A DNA stretch of 64,000 nt. It comes from Draconibacterium halophilum. Its GTDB lineage: Bacteria > Bacteroidota > Bacteroidia > Bacteroidales > Prolixibacteraceae. The notes under the pieces are model-generated. The model was not told the DNA's origin, did not search any database, and was given only the letters and a program-made list of their open reading frames with translations. A program made the translations under genes and the position numbers. Below are positions 8,103 through 17,727 of the stretch, in pieces; position 1 is the first letter of the stretch; the number at the start of each line of letters is the position of its first letter. The DNA lies in the NCBI RefSeq assembly GCF_010448835.1, contig NZ_CP048409.1:4505501-4569500 (forward strand). The letters run 5' to 3'.

Positions 8103-9647
8103 TTAATTACTTATTTGTGGGAAATATATTTTAAACGTTGTTCCTTTATTCAATGCACTTTCAACTTTTATTGTTCCGTTGTGAAGGTCGATAATCTTCT
8201 TCACATAACTTAATCCCAGACCGAATCCTTTTACATCGTGTACATTTCCTGTTGGCACCCGGTAAAAGCGATCAAAAATCTGATCTTGATGTTCTTTAGC
8301 AATTCCAATGCCATTATCCTGAACAGAAATAAGAACCTGATCTTTTCGATTTTCAGTCTTCACCCAAATCTCAGGTATTTCTTTGCTGTATTTCATGGCA
8401 TTGTCAAGCAAGTTAAAAATAACATTTGTAATATGCACCTCATCTCCTTTAATATGTGCCCTATCTGCTGAAATTTCGGTATGAAGTGTTCCGTTTTTAT
8501 TGTTAACCCTCAACTCGAAGTTAGCGGTTACTGTTTTTACCATCTTATTTACATCAAACTCTCTGAATTTTAATTTTAAACGTCCTTCGTTAAAAACTGC
8601 CATCTGCAATACTTTTTCTACCTGAAAACCCAAACGCTTGCTTTCCTGGTTAATAACGTTTGATACATGTGCAATAATCGAAGGCGTATTTGTAACACTG
8701 CCGTCTTGCAACATTTGGCTAGCCAGCGAAATGGTTGAAATTGGCGTTTTCAACTCGTGCGTCATGTTATTAATAAAGTCGTTTTTAATGTTCGACAGCT
8801 TTTTCTGGCGCATAATCACCATTAAAGCATAAGCAAAAATCGCAATCAGCAATCCGGTTAATATAAATGTTGGGATGATGGTTAAACCGGTCTGTTTTAC
8901 CAGGTATTTTCTGCGCTCGGGAAAATAAATGTTCAAATAATTTGGTTTTGACCCGCTGTAATCGCTTTGAAAAAGTAACTGCGGATATTCTTTCATTTTA
9001 TTACCGGGTTCATATTCTTTGTCACCAAAAATTATCCGGTCTTTTCCCAAAGTTGAATTTTTGATGGCATACTTATAGTCCAGATCGATTTCGGTTTGTG
9101 CTAATGCGTTTTTCAGAAATAATTCCAATCGTGCAGAATCAATTCGTTCTTCAATAGATCTGTCTTCTAATAAAATCTCGTAGTTTTTCCAATCAGCATC
9201 ACGAAGCCACTGCTGCCTTCTTCGCTCTTGCTCAAGGCTTTCCTCAAGAAATCGTTGCATTTGCGAAATGGCACTAACTTTTAACGAGTCGGCCACATCA
9301 GCTTTATAGTTTTCTTCCATCTGCCCGTAAACGTTACCCTGAGAATAGCTGAGCTGAAAACTTACCGTTGCTTGCGCCATGCTATTTCGTGGAAAAACGT
9401 TACTAAATTCATCTGGGTTATTTTTCTGTCCCGGTATTATTCCGCGGCTTGCATATTCGCGTGCCAGTCGCTGTTCATCCAAATCTAACTGCACCGCAAC
9501 CATATCTAATGCATTAGCCACTAACTGGTTAAACTGCTCTTCCCTAATATCAGATGCTGATTTGATCATCGATCCCTGGACCAATATCAACCCCGACAGC
9601 ACAACCGCCATCAACACAATTAATGTTATTAGCATTTTACGACTCAT
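8103..9647 (-). CDS. rprX: Membrane sensor histidine kinase, RprX type
   Basis: Predicted 514 aa, like B. fragilis RprX. It has a TM helix at residues 6-26, a long periplasmic sensing region (about 27-255) and a second TM (about 256-280). The DHp H-box is NNMTHELKTPIS with phosphorylatable H297, and the HATPase domain follows with N-box NLLDNAMKYS, DNGIGI and GFGLGLSYVKKI. The start ATG at 9645-9647 lies only 4 nt downstream of a perfect -7 box (9652-9659), so the mRNA may begin at or next to the start codon. It is cotranscribed with rprY downstream. Confidence 0.85.
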   Translation of the reverse strand: MSRKMLITLIVLMAVVLSGLILVQGSMIKSASDIREEQFNQLVANALDMVAVQLDLDEQRLAREYASRGIIPGQKNNPDEFSNVFPRNSMAQATVSFQLSYSQGNVYGQMEENYKADVADSLKVSAISQMQRFLEESLEQERRRQQWLRDADWKNYEILLEDRSIEERIDSARLELFLKNALAQTEIDLDYKYAIKNSTLGKDRIIFGDKEYEPGNKMKEYPQLLFQSDYSGSKPNYLNIYFPERRKYLVKQTGLTIIPTFILTGLLIAIFAYALMVIMRQKKLSNIKNDFINNMTHELKTPISTISLASQMLQDGSVTNTPSIIAHVSNVINQESKRLGFQVEKVLQMAVFNEGRLKLKFREFDVNKMVKTVTANFELRVNNKNGTLHTEISADRAHIKGDEVHITNVIFNLLDNAMKYSKEIPEIWVKTENRKDQVLISVQDNGIGIAKEHQDQIFDRFYRVPTGNVHDVKGFGLGLSYVKKIIDLHNGTIKVESALNKGTTFKIYFPQISN

Positions 9648-9651
9648 GCAA

Positions 9652-9659
9652 CAAAGATA
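9652..9659 (-). promoter_or_regulatory. -7 promoter box abutting the rprX start codon
   Basis: On the minus strand TATCTTTG matches TAnnTTTG exactly. Only 4 nt separate the box from the ATG of rprX, which leaves almost no 5' UTR. Confidence 0.65.
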
Positions 9660-9769
9660 ATTTTATTGAATTGCTGAGAATATGGCACTTAACATTATTT
9701 AACAGGATATTGTGATTTGTAAAATTAATTAACCAACCCATCGCATTTATGGTCATTAATTGACGTTTA

Positions 9770-10354
9770 TTAGCTATTTTCATAGTTATTACCACCTAAG
9801 GCCTGTTCAATAACCGAGGGATAATGTTCGTATTCCAGCTCATGTACTTTTTCTGCTACCTTTTCCGGAGTATCACCGGGTAACACTTTGCATTTTGCCT
9901 GAAAAATGATTTTTCCTTCATCGTAATGTTGATTTACGTAATGAATAGTGATCCCCGAGTGCGTTTCTTTGTTTTCAACCACAGCTTTGTGTACGTACAT
10001 TCCGTACATTCCTTTACCTCCGTATCTAGGCAGCAAAGCCGGATGAATATTAATGATTGTGAAGTTTTCAATCAGATTATCAGGGATGAGCCACAAAAAA
10101 CCTGCCAGCACGATAACATTCACTTTACGATTTCTTAATGTTTCAACAATTTCATTGGTATTATAGAACTGGGCACGATTAAACACAAAGGTTTCTACCC
10201 CATGCTTTTTTGCCCTTACCAATGCATAGGCGTCAGATTTGTTTGACCACAAGGAATCGATCTTAATTTTTTCATTACCAAGAAAGTACTTAAAAATATT
10301 CTCAGCATTGGTTCCCGACCCTGAAGCAAAGACTGCAATCCTCTTTTGTTCCAT
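9770..10354 (-). CDS. purN: Phosphoribosylglycinamide formyltransferase (GART)
   Basis: Predicted 194 aa. It transfers a formyl group from 10-formyl-THF to GAR in step 3 of purine synthesis. The N-terminus KRIAVFASGSGTNAENIFKY has the phosphate-binding SGSGTN loop. INIHPALLPRYGGKGMYG contains the catalytic N-x-H and the family signature, and SGITIHYVNQHYDEGKII supplies the catalytic aspartate region. The gene is divergent from acpP with about 180 bp between; the C-terminus is slightly short but normal for Bacteroidota. Confidence 0.93.
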   Translation of the reverse strand: MEQKRIAVFASGSGTNAENIFKYFLGNEKIKIDSLWSNKSDAYALVRAKKHGVETFVFNRAQFYNTNEIVETLRNRKVNVIVLAGFLWLIPDNLIENFTIINIHPALLPRYGGKGMYGMYVHKAVVENKETHSGITIHYVNQHYDEGKIIFQAKCKVLPGDTPEKVAEKVHELEYEHYPSVIEQALGGNNYENS

Positions 10355-10481
10355 TTTAACGTTTCTTTATACTTTAGAACTTTTAAACAATTCGTTCAAT
10401 TTTAGGTGGTTAATAGTTATCTGCGTTGCTACGTTAACATCTTTTTTAATTTTTTTCTTGGAGATTTAAAGTGTAAATGTA

Positions 10482-10489
10482 TTACTTTG
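10482..10489 (+). promoter_or_regulatory. -7-like promoter box upstream of acpP
   Basis: TTACTTTG followed by C differs from TAnnTTTG at one base. A TTG at 10458-10460 lies about 21 nt upstream, near the usual -33 spacing. The box sits 48 nt before acpP. Confidence 0.5.
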
Positions 10490-10537
10490 CAGCGATTTAT
10501 TTAAAACAAAATTTAGTATTAATTAAAATTAAGAATT

Positions 10538-10771
10538 ATGTCTGACGTTGCAGCAAAAGTAAAAGCAATAATCGTTGATAAATTAGGTGTTGACGAAAGT
10601 GAAGTAACTACAGAAGCATCTTTCACTAACGACCTTGGTGCTGATTCACTTGACACAGTTGAATTGATTATGGAATTTGAGAAAGAATTTGATCTTGCTA
10701 TTCCAGACGATGAGGCAGAAAAAATTTCTACAGTAGGTGAAGCAGTTGCTCACATTGAAGCTGCCCTCTAA
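10538..10771 (+). CDS. acpP: Acyl carrier protein
   Basis: Predicted 77 aa, highly acidic. It carries growing acyl chains on 4'-phosphopantetheine attached to Ser37 in the DLGADSLDTVEL motif. The four-helix ACP fold signature is complete, including the helix III segment FDLAIPDDEAEKI. It is the first gene of acpP-fabF-rnc, a widespread bacterial arrangement, with 37 bp to fabF. Confidence 0.98.
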   Translation: MSDVAAKVKAIIVDKLGVDESEVTTEASFTNDLGADSLDTVELIMEFEKEFDLAIPDDEAEKISTVGEAVAHIEAAL

Positions 10772-10808
10772 TTTTTAGCAAAAGAAGTTATATTCATAGA
10801 ATTCATTT

Positions 10809-12050
10809 ATGGAATTTAAACGGGTAGTAATAACCGGTGTTGGAACCGTTAATCCTTTAGGGAATTCCGTTGAAGAGTATTGGGAGAATCTAAAGAATGG
10901 AGTAAGCGGAGCTGGGCCTATAACCCACTTCGATCCTGCGCTTCATGCTACTAAATTTGCATGCGAGCTTAAAAACTTTGATCCTCTCCAGTACATGGAG
11001 AAAAAGGAAATCCGCAAATACGATCTGTATACGCAGTATGCATTTGCAAGCACGGCTCAGGCTATTGAAGACTGTGGCCTCGATCTGGAAAAAGTTAACG
11101 GTGACCGAGTAGGCGTTATTTGGGGTGCAGGAATTGGAGGCTTAGAAACTTTCCACAAAGAAGTTAGAGCTTACAAAGAGGAGCGTCCTCGTTTTTCTCC
11201 GTTTTTTATCCCTAAAATGATTGCAAACATTGCAGGTGGATTAGTTTCAATAAAGTATGGATTCAGAGGGCCGAACTACACAACTGTTAGTGCCTGTGCA
11301 TCAGCATCTCACGCATTGATCGACGCTTTAAACAACATTCGTTTGGGAAAAGCCGACATCATACTCACCGGAGGTTCTGAAGCAGGTGTTAACGAAGCTG
11401 GTATAGCCGGATTCAACTCAATGAGAGCTATTTCAACACGTAATGACGATCCAAAAACTGCTTCGCGCCCATTTGATAAAGACCGTGATGGTTTTGTTAT
11501 GGGTGAAGGTTCTGCAGCATTTATAGTTGAAGAATACGAACATGCGAAAGCGCGTGGAGCAAAAATTTATGCAGAACTTGCAGGTGGTGGAATGTCGGCC
11601 GATGCTTATCATATGACTGCTCCTGATCCCGAGGGACGAGGTGCAGGTTTGGTTATGAAATGGGCATTGGAAGACGCAGGGTTGACAACTAAAGACGTTG
11701 ATTACATTAACGTTCACGGTACTTCAACTCCACTTGGCGATATTGCAGAACCTAAGGCTATTGGAAAATTGTTTGGTGAAGATGCTTATAACTTAAGCAT
11801 CAGTGCAACCAAATCAATGACTGGTCACCTTTTGGGTGCCGCTGGAGCTGTTGAAGGTCTTGCAAGTGTTCTTGCCATGCAAGAAGGCATTGTACCACCT
11901 ACAATCAACCACTTTACACCAGATCCTGAAATTGACGAAAAGTTGGATTTCACATTCAACAAAGCCAAAAAAAGGGATATCAATGTTGCTATTAGCAATA
12001 CATTTGGTTTTGGTGGACACAATGCAACAGTAGTTTTCAAAAAACTATAG
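10809..12050 (+). CDS. fabF: Beta-ketoacyl-ACP synthase II
   Basis: Predicted 413 aa. It condenses malonyl-ACP with acyl-ACP in type II fatty acid elongation. The Cys-His-His triad is visible: C163 in VSACASASHAL, the His of NVHGTSTPLGD and the His of SMTGHLLGAAGAVE. The C-terminal glycine-rich ISNTFGFGGHNATVVF is typical. It follows acpP directly and precedes rnc by 6 bp, so the three are almost certainly cotranscribed. Confidence 0.98.
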   Translation: MEFKRVVITGVGTVNPLGNSVEEYWENLKNGVSGAGPITHFDPALHATKFACELKNFDPLQYMEKKEIRKYDLYTQYAFASTAQAIEDCGLDLEKVNGDRVGVIWGAGIGGLETFHKEVRAYKEERPRFSPFFIPKMIANIAGGLVSIKYGFRGPNYTTVSACASASHALIDALNNIRLGKADIILTGGSEAGVNEAGIAGFNSMRAISTRNDDPKTASRPFDKDRDGFVMGEGSAAFIVEEYEHAKARGAKIYAELAGGGMSADAYHMTAPDPEGRGAGLVMKWALEDAGLTTKDVDYINVHGTSTPLGDIAEPKAIGKLFGEDAYNLSISATKSMTGHLLGAAGAVEGLASVLAMQEGIVPPTINHFTPDPEIDEKLDFTFNKAKKRDINVAISNTFGFGGHNATVVFKKL

Positions 12051-12056
12051 GACACT

Positions 12057-12787
12057 GTGGTTAGAAGAATAGTACAACGAGTAAAACTCTTTTCGTCTGA
12101 TCGAAAAGAGTTTTATTTGTTTTTAAAAAACCTGTTGGGATTTTACCCTCAGAATTTACGTTTATACGATCTTGCCTTTATTCATAAGTCGGCATCAATG
12201 GTCGATTCGCAGGGCAACTTCGTAAACAACGAGCGTTTAGAGTACCTTGGCGATGCTATTCTGGGGCTATTATTGCCGATTTTTTATACAACCGTTTCCC
12301 GCAGGAAGACGAGGGTTTTTTAACTAAAACCCGTTCAAAACTGGTAAACCGTTCCATTCTCACCCAGTTAACACACGAAATGGGATTGCATATTTTTATC
12401 GATTCCAATACTACAAAAACCATCGACAAAAGCCACATTTACGGCGATGCACTTGAAGCGCTTATCGGTGCCATTTACCTCGACAAAGATTATAAAGCGG
12501 CTAAATATTTCGTTACTAAAAAAATTCTTCCGCAATTTGTCGATCTGAATGAAATTGAGCAGGAAGACTCGAATTTTAAAAGCCAGTTGATTGAGTGGAG
12601 CCAGAAAAACAAGCGTGAGATAGTGTTTGAAACCACCGAAGAAACTGACGAGAAAATGAAACAGCCAAAATTTAAGGCGGTGGTAAAAATTGACAACAAG
12701 GAAGTTGGAAAAGGCATGGGAACGTCGAAAAAAGAAGCCCACCAAAATGCGGCACAAGAGACATTAAAAAAGTTGGACCAACTGTAA
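12057..12787 (+). pseudogene. rnc: Ribonuclease III, interrupted by a one-base frameshift
   Basis: RNase III cleaves double-stranded RNA in rRNA and mRNA maturation. The GTG start at 12057 gives an N-terminal half with HKSAS and the catalytic signature NNERLEYLGDAILG. Frame 1 then runs out, while the frame from about 12268 continues perfectly as IIADFLYNRFPQEDEGFLTKTRSKL and the dsRNA-binding domain (SNFKSQLIEWSQ to TSKKEAHQNAAQETL), ending at 12785-12787. Adding one G to the GGGG run at 12263-12266 restores LGAIIADF and one continuous protein of about 243 aa, the normal length. Everything else is intact, so a sequencing or assembly slip in the G-run is more likely than true loss. Confidence 0.9.
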
Positions 12788-12847
12788 TAAACACAGTGTG
12801 TAAAGCACATCCTTAGGTTTATCTAATTTTCCTCGCAATAGCAATAC

Positions 12848-13534
12848 ATGGAAAGCATTTTAATTATAGGACTTGGTTTTTTTGCCCAGGGATTATTCTT
12901 TATCCGCACTATTGCGCAATGGTTTAAATCGGAAAAAGAAGGTGTAGTAATATCGCCGGTAATTTACTGGCAAATTAGCCTGGCAGCTTCAATAATGATG
13001 CTAACCTATGGTATTCTTCGCCACGATTTTGCCATTGTTATGGGGCAATCGCTGGTGTATGGCATTTATATTCGCAACCTACAGTTAAAAAATGTGTGGA
13101 CCAAAATGTACTGGGCAATAAAAGTACTGGCGCTGCTTATTCCTACAGCTTATTGGGTTTGGCTGCTTACCTCTGGCAACTTTGCAAATATACTTCACAA
13201 CAAAAATGTATCGCTTTTCTGGATGATTTGGGGAACTGCCGCACAAGTGGTTTTTATCTCCCGCTTTTTCTACCAGTGGATCCATTCCGAAAATAGAAAA
13301 GAATCGTTATTCCCACTTGGCTTCTGGATTATCAGCACCTGTGGTTCGCTTATGATTTTCACCTATTCTATTATTCGGCTCGATCCGGTGCTTTTTGCAG
13401 CCCACAGTTTGGGACTGTTTACCTACATTAGAAACATTTCGTTGCACTACGGCAAAAGCAGTTTATTCGACAAGCTGAATAAAATTCCGGTACTGAATAA
13501 AGTTATTGGTAAGGTTTCGGATAAAATTAAATAG
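12848..13534 (+). CDS. Membrane protein with two LAB_N (lipid-A-disaccharide synthase N-terminal-like) repeats
   Basis: Predicted 228 aa with about six TM helices. Two homologous blocks are seen. The first (about 1-78) has FFAQGLFFIRTIAQWFKSEKEG, SPVIYWQISLAAS and YIRNLQL. The second (about 110-205) has TAAQVVFISRFFYQWIHSENR, FPLGFWIISTCGS and YIRNISLHYG. This is the PF07578-type domain, which in some bacteria is fused to or lies next to lipid-A or sugar-lipid enzymes. Its own activity is not known. It is 60 bp downstream of rnc on the same strand. Confidence 0.78.
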   Translation: MESILIIGLGFFAQGLFFIRTIAQWFKSEKEGVVISPVIYWQISLAASIMMLTYGILRHDFAIVMGQSLVYGIYIRNLQLKNVWTKMYWAIKVLALLIPTAYWVWLLTSGNFANILHNKNVSLFWMIWGTAAQVVFISRFFYQWIHSENRKESLFPLGFWIISTCGSLMIFTYSIIRLDPVLFAAHSLGLFTYIRNISLHYGKSSLFDKLNKIPVLNKVIGKVSDKIK

Positions 13535-13576
13535 GCCGGTTTTCTTCAAACCGACCTTCATTGTTATTCATTCTGT

Positions 13577-13990
13577 TTAATTGTTTTCGGGCCTTTTTGC
13601 TTTTATTAGCTCTTTTACAATATAATAGAGCAATAGGGTGAAAATAAATACAATCAATCCCCAAACAGGAGCATAAAAACTCACAATAGCTCCTCCCATA
13701 ACCATTTGTGGCGAAACGTCGGCTGCAGCCTTAATGGCTTCCAGAGCCTGAACAATACCAACCACCTGCGATAAAAAGCCTGTGGCTAATGCCAGCATCG
13801 ACGACATTTTAATTAATCCTACAAGTTTTGTATTCACTTGTTTTTTGGTAACGATTTCGAAAATTTTCCAGGCAGTAATACCCAGAGCGATAAGACCGAA
13901 TAACGTTATCCAATGCATAAATGGTCCGCCTATTTTGTAGGCCTGAACCAAATATCCGAATCCAGTGTCTCCTTTTTCCAATCCAATCAT
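13577..13990 (-). CDS. Small membrane protein resembling MotA/TolQ/ExbB proton-channel subunits
   Basis: Predicted 137 aa with three hydrophobic segments (about 24-42, 60-82, 98-125). The second and third, LALATGFLSQVVGIVQALEAI and GGAIVSFYAPVWGLIVFIFTLLLYYIV, follow the core two-helix pattern of MotA/TolQ/ExbB proteins (glycine-rich helix with TG..GTV-like spacing), but without the long cytoplasmic arm. There is no ExbD/TolR partner beside it. It could instead be a stand-alone membrane protein of unknown role. It converges with the LAB_N gene. Confidence 0.55.
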   Translation of the reverse strand: MIGLEKGDTGFGYLVQAYKIGGPFMHWITLFGLIALGITAWKIFEIVTKKQVNTKLVGLIKMSSMLALATGFLSQVVGIVQALEAIKAAADVSPQMVMGGAIVSFYAPVWGLIVFIFTLLLYYIVKELIKAKRPENN

Positions 13991-14207
13991 TTTATTTGAT
14001 TTTAAAGTTACAAATGCAAACTAAATCTTATTTACATATCCCAAAGAATTTTATCGCCCAACAACACAAAAGCGGCACTTAACATCAACTTTTGGAGAGT
14101 AATGCGGTCAGGAAATAGATATGGTTGTTCATCTTTACTATCGTGCATTTTATCGATTGAACTTTTATAGAACGAAAATCAAGCTTATTTTTTACTTTTA
14201 TTGAGTA

Positions 14208-15290
14208 ATGACAGAGCAACTACAACATATTATTTGGCAAGCCCAACGTTCGAAAACAATCCGTATCGCTTACCATATTGTTTTCTGGATAATTGTTGGT
14301 TTTTTCTATTTCCTTATCTTTAACTGGAACAGTGAGTTCCCTGAGGTCTCCATTATCTTCACCATTGGGTTATTACCAGTTGCAGTGTTAACAAGCTCTG
14401 TTTTCAACTACCTTTTAATTCCTAAATACCTTGGCAACAAACGTTACGTCACTTTTCTATCCCTCAGTCTTTTTACCCTGCTCATTTCAACCTGGTTGTC
14501 GTTTCTGATTGTTTTTTATGCGCTAATCCATATATTAAACACTAAAGCATCGCTGGAACCTGCTGTTTTACATCCCGAACTCCAGGTAGTTTCATTGAAT
14601 TTTATCGTGTTTTTTGCCATTGCCGTAAAACAGATAAAACGAGCCTTCTTCATGCAACAGGAAAAGAATGAGCTGGAACGTAAAAAACTCAATACCGAAT
14701 TAAAGTTAAAAGATGCCGAACTAAAATTGCTAAAAGCCCAGATCCATCCTCACTTTCTGTTCAACACCTTGAACAATCTTTACGGGTTAACAATGGAAAA
14801 ATCGGACGAAGCCCCGGGATTGGTGCTTCGTCTTTCCGATATTCTTGATTATATTCTGTACCGCTGCAATGAAAAACGGGTATTGCTGTTTGATGAGATT
14901 ACGAATCTGCAAAACTACATTGCCATAGAGAAACTAAGGTACTCGGAGAAATTGAGCATTAAAGTTGATTTCCCGGAAGATACCAATAACCTGCAAATTG
15001 CGCCCTTACTCCTTTTACCTTTTGTTGAAAATGCATTTAAACACGGGGTTAGTCAAAATCCAGGATCGGCGCAGATTTCAACAAGTTTAAAAACCCGGCA
15101 TACGACCTTGGAATTCAAAATCGAAAACTCAAAAAATCCGGCAATGCAAGCTATCGCCAATTCATCAAAAGGAATTGGGCTGAATAATGTAAAAAAAAGG
15201 CTGGAATTGCTCTACCCAAAAAAACACAAGCTGGAGATCGACAACAAAGAAGCTACTTTTTCAGTAACTTTATCATTAGAATTAGCTTAA
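14208..15290 (+). CDS. LytS-type sensor histidine kinase
   Basis: Predicted 360 aa. Four TM helices fill residues 20-145, then a coiled coil (about 150-180, ERKKLNTELKLKDAELKLLKAQ) leads into the PF06580 His-kinase motif KAQIHPHFLFNTLNNLYG with the phospho-acceptor His. A short ATPase module follows (LLLPFVENAFKHGVS; SKGIGLNNVKKRLELLYP). It ends 2 bp before the LytTR regulator gene, so the two form a two-component pair. The stimulus is unknown. The SusC/SusD pair lies convergently just downstream, but nothing shows that it is the target. Confidence 0.92.
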   Translation: MTEQLQHIIWQAQRSKTIRIAYHIVFWIIVGFFYFLIFNWNSEFPEVSIIFTIGLLPVAVLTSSVFNYLLIPKYLGNKRYVTFLSLSLFTLLISTWLSFLIVFYALIHILNTKASLEPAVLHPELQVVSLNFIVFFAIAVKQIKRAFFMQQEKNELERKKLNTELKLKDAELKLLKAQIHPHFLFNTLNNLYGLTMEKSDEAPGLVLRLSDILDYILYRCNEKRVLLFDEITNLQNYIAIEKLRYSEKLSIKVDFPEDTNNLQIAPLLLLPFVENAFKHGVSQNPGSAQISTSLKTRHTTLEFKIENSKNPAMQAIANSSKGIGLNNVKKRLELLYPKKHKLEIDNKEATFSVTLSLELA

Positions 15291-15292
15291 TA

Positions 15293-16003
15293 ATGTACCG
15301 CTGCATCATCATAGACGACGAGCCTATTGCCATTCGGGTTATTCGGAAACACCTCTCGGTTTTCACCGATTTTGAGGTTGTTGCCGAGTGCAGCAATGCA
15401 TTGGAAGCTATGCCCATTCTGCAAAAGGAAGCTATCGATTTGTTATTTTGCGATATACAGATGCCACAAATAACGGGTGTCGATTTCATCCGCTCTTTGA
15501 CGCGTGCACCCAAAGTTATTTTTACTACCGCCTACCGCGATTATGCCATCGACGCCTTCGAATTGAACGTGGTAGACTACCTGTTAAAACCCATATCGTT
15601 CGAGCGCTTCACCAAAGCCATTAACCATTTTCTGGAATTACAAGCACCTACAACCAATTCAGCAACATCTCCCGAAAAAGATAGTTCAAGCCGCGATTTT
15701 ATCTTTCTGAAGGCCGACAAAAAACATCACAAAGTAAATCTGACCGACATCCTGTATTTCGAGAGCCTTGGCGATTACGTGATTGCCTACACCTGCGATC
15801 AGAAAATTGTAACCAAAGAGCGTATCAGTCATCTTCAGAATACACTCCCGGCTAAACGATTTATTCAAATTCACCGTGGTTACATTATTTCTATCGAAAA
15901 AATAGAATCGATTGGTGCGGGCTTTGTAGAAATTGGGCAAAAGAAACTTCCTGTTGGTAGAAATTATAAACCCGATGTGCAGAAGTTATTGTCGAATCAC
16001 TAA
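15293..16003 (+). CDS. LytTR-family response regulator
   Basis: Predicted 236 aa. The receiver domain (1-120) has IIDDEP, phospho-acceptor Asp in LLFCDIQMPQITG, FTTAY and LLKPIS. After a linker, a LytTR DNA-binding domain (about 138-235) shows FIFLKADKKHHKVNLTDILYFESLGDYV, KERISHLQNTLP and FIQIHRGYIIS. It is the partner of the LytS-type kinase upstream. Confidence 0.93.
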   Translation: MYRCIIIDDEPIAIRVIRKHLSVFTDFEVVAECSNALEAMPILQKEAIDLLFCDIQMPQITGVDFIRSLTRAPKVIFTTAYRDYAIDAFELNVVDYLLKPISFERFTKAINHFLELQAPTTNSATSPEKDSSSRDFIFLKADKKHHKVNLTDILYFESLGDYVIAYTCDQKIVTKERISHLQNTLPAKRFIQIHRGYIISIEKIESIGAGFVEIGQKKLPVGRNYKPDVQKLLSNH

Positions 16004-16040
16004 ACGTTTCAAATTCCATTCAACTTATTAAACTCCTAAA

Positions 16041-16075
16041 AACAAAAAAACGGAAGAGCCTAAACTCCTCCGTTT
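16041..16075 (-). terminator. Terminator between the LytTR gene and SusD, mainly for the susCD transcript
   Basis: AAACGGAAGAG (16048-16058) and CTCCTCCGTTT (16065-16075) pair over 11 positions with one mismatch. The A-rich tract at 16041-16050 becomes a U-run on the minus-strand transcript coming from SusD. Confidence 0.65.
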
Positions 16076-16124
16076 CCTATATTTTTTCAGTTTTTATAAC
16101 AAAAACTATACGCTTATTCTAACA

Positions 16125-17705
16125 TTAGTCGTTTTGAGCCATGTTCGGATTGGCATCCAACTCCCTTTGAGGAATACGGAACATCCAATCGTCATTTACA
16201 CTTGGTCTGTCCTGCTTATAACCGTCTAAATAAAGGTCAGGGTTCGCACCTGATCCTGTAAGGTCAAGCTCCTCATCGTTTCTCAACATATCGAACCAAC
16301 GATGTCCTTCAAGGAATAACTCAAATCTTCTTTGCAGCAGAATTTCATCAATAAGCGCCTGACCTGTATTGGTTGATTTTTCGTAATCTGCATCTCTTGC
16401 CGATACCAACTCGAACAATACATCTGCCGCAGCACTACTATTGTCGTGAGCCAGCGCTTCGGCCTCAATTAAATACATTTCGGCAGCACGCATATGAAGT
16501 ACGTCCATTGGGCTAATAGTAGGACCATCAGCCTGTTGCAATTTAATATGCAGATAAGGCACCATGTTATGTCTGCTCGAGTTATCTACAATGTCACGAT
16601 ACTCAGCAACAGCTTCATCGTATTCCTCTTCACTTGCATAACGTCCTGCATTTTCACCACTATCCCAATCATCAAATGTACTTGGACAATCGGCCAGAAT
16701 AAGGTCTCTCCGATAATCAGTCTCCGACATCTGGTTGTACAAGTTATGGTTCATGAATTTTGGATTACTTCTGTTCTGCGATCCATTAAAGTTATTTGAA
16801 CAATAATAGAAATAAGAATAGTAGTAAGAAGTTTGATCCTGAATCATTTTAGAACCCCACATCCACTCCGGATTGCTTATTGAGTTAAATCCTGATTTGT
16901 ATTCTGATTCACTCATTAACGGATAATCCTGGCGGGCGGCATTTGCATAAGAAGCAGCATTAGGCCAGTCGCCGATAGTTAAATAAACTCTTGCGGCAAT
17001 ACCTCGTGCTACATCAATATTCAAATGAGATAAATCATTACGTGATGTTGCACCTTCAAAATGGCTAAAAGCAGTTGTAAGGTCGGTAATAATCTGATCG
17101 TATACTTGCTGAACGGTATTACGTTCCAATCCTTCGTAAGGAGGTTCGGTAGCGAGCATAATTGGTACACCCAAATCAGATGATGGATTTCCAATCATAT
17201 AAGCTTTTCCGAAATAGCGAACCAGGTTAAAATGAGCCCAGGCCCTGTAAGTGTAAGCTTGTCCTAAAACATTATCCAACTCGTCAGAAGGTTGTAATTC
17301 CTCTGCTGCATTGATAATATTATTAACCGAGCCTATAACATTGTAATAATGGTACCAAACAAAAGAAACATCGGTTCGTGTTGCGTTGGTATGCATGTTC
17401 CATTGCAGACGAGCTCTGTGCCAACCATTACCGGTTGTTGAATGCAAAGCGTCGCTTGCACCATATTCTGCTGTAGGTATCATAAACTGCTCTCCGGCAT
17501 AATTACTAATCCTTCCGTTTTGCGCATACATTGCACGGTGAACTCCGTTTAAAGCCAGCATCATGTTATCGGTTGTTCCAAGAGCAATTTCAGTTGAAAC
17601 CGAATCGGTTGGAACGGTCTGTAGAAAATCTTCGCTACATGAGCTAAGGCCTAGTGCAAAAGCAAAGATTAGCGAGAATGTTAATATTTTATATTTTGTC
17701 TTCAT
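16125..17705 (-). CDS. SusD/RagB-family nutrient-binding outer-membrane lipoprotein
   Basis: Predicted 526 aa. The signal peptide ends in a lipobox with Cys23 (GLSSCSEDF). The TPR-rich SusD fold shows the usual sequence landmarks: YRAWAHFNLVRYFG, DVARGIAARVYLTIGDW, MRAAEMYLIEAEA and ILLQRRFELFLEGHRWFDMLR. It caps the SusC channel on the cell surface and captures a glycan or other oligomer. It lies 22 bp downstream of SusC in the same transcript. The substrate cannot be inferred safely: no glycoside hydrolase is in the same operon, although GH20 and GH29 genes are within 10 kb. Confidence 0.95.
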   Translation of the reverse strand: MKTKYKILTFSLIFAFALGLSSCSEDFLQTVPTDSVSTEIALGTTDNMMLALNGVHRAMYAQNGRISNYAGEQFMIPTAEYGASDALHSTTGNGWHRARLQWNMHTNATRTDVSFVWYHYYNVIGSVNNIINAAEELQPSDELDNVLGQAYTYRAWAHFNLVRYFGKAYMIGNPSSDLGVPIMLATEPPYEGLERNTVQQVYDQIITDLTTAFSHFEGATSRNDLSHLNIDVARGIAARVYLTIGDWPNAASYANAARQDYPLMSESEYKSGFNSISNPEWMWGSKMIQDQTSYYYSYFYYCSNNFNGSQNRSNPKFMNHNLYNQMSETDYRRDLILADCPSTFDDWDSGENAGRYASEEEYDEAVAEYRDIVDNSSRHNMVPYLHIKLQQADGPTISPMDVLHMRAAEMYLIEAEALAHDNSSAAADVLFELVSARDADYEKSTNTGQALIDEILLQRRFELFLEGHRWFDMLRNDEELDLTGSGANPDLYLDGYKQDRPSVNDDWMFRIPQRELDANPNMAQND

Positions 17706-17727
17706 TTTAGTATACTTTTTCTAATGA

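Noticed and set aside
12057..12787. Programmed frameshift in rnc
   Set aside because: No slippery heptamer with a following pseudoknot is evident at the site; a one-base deletion in a G-run explains it more simply.
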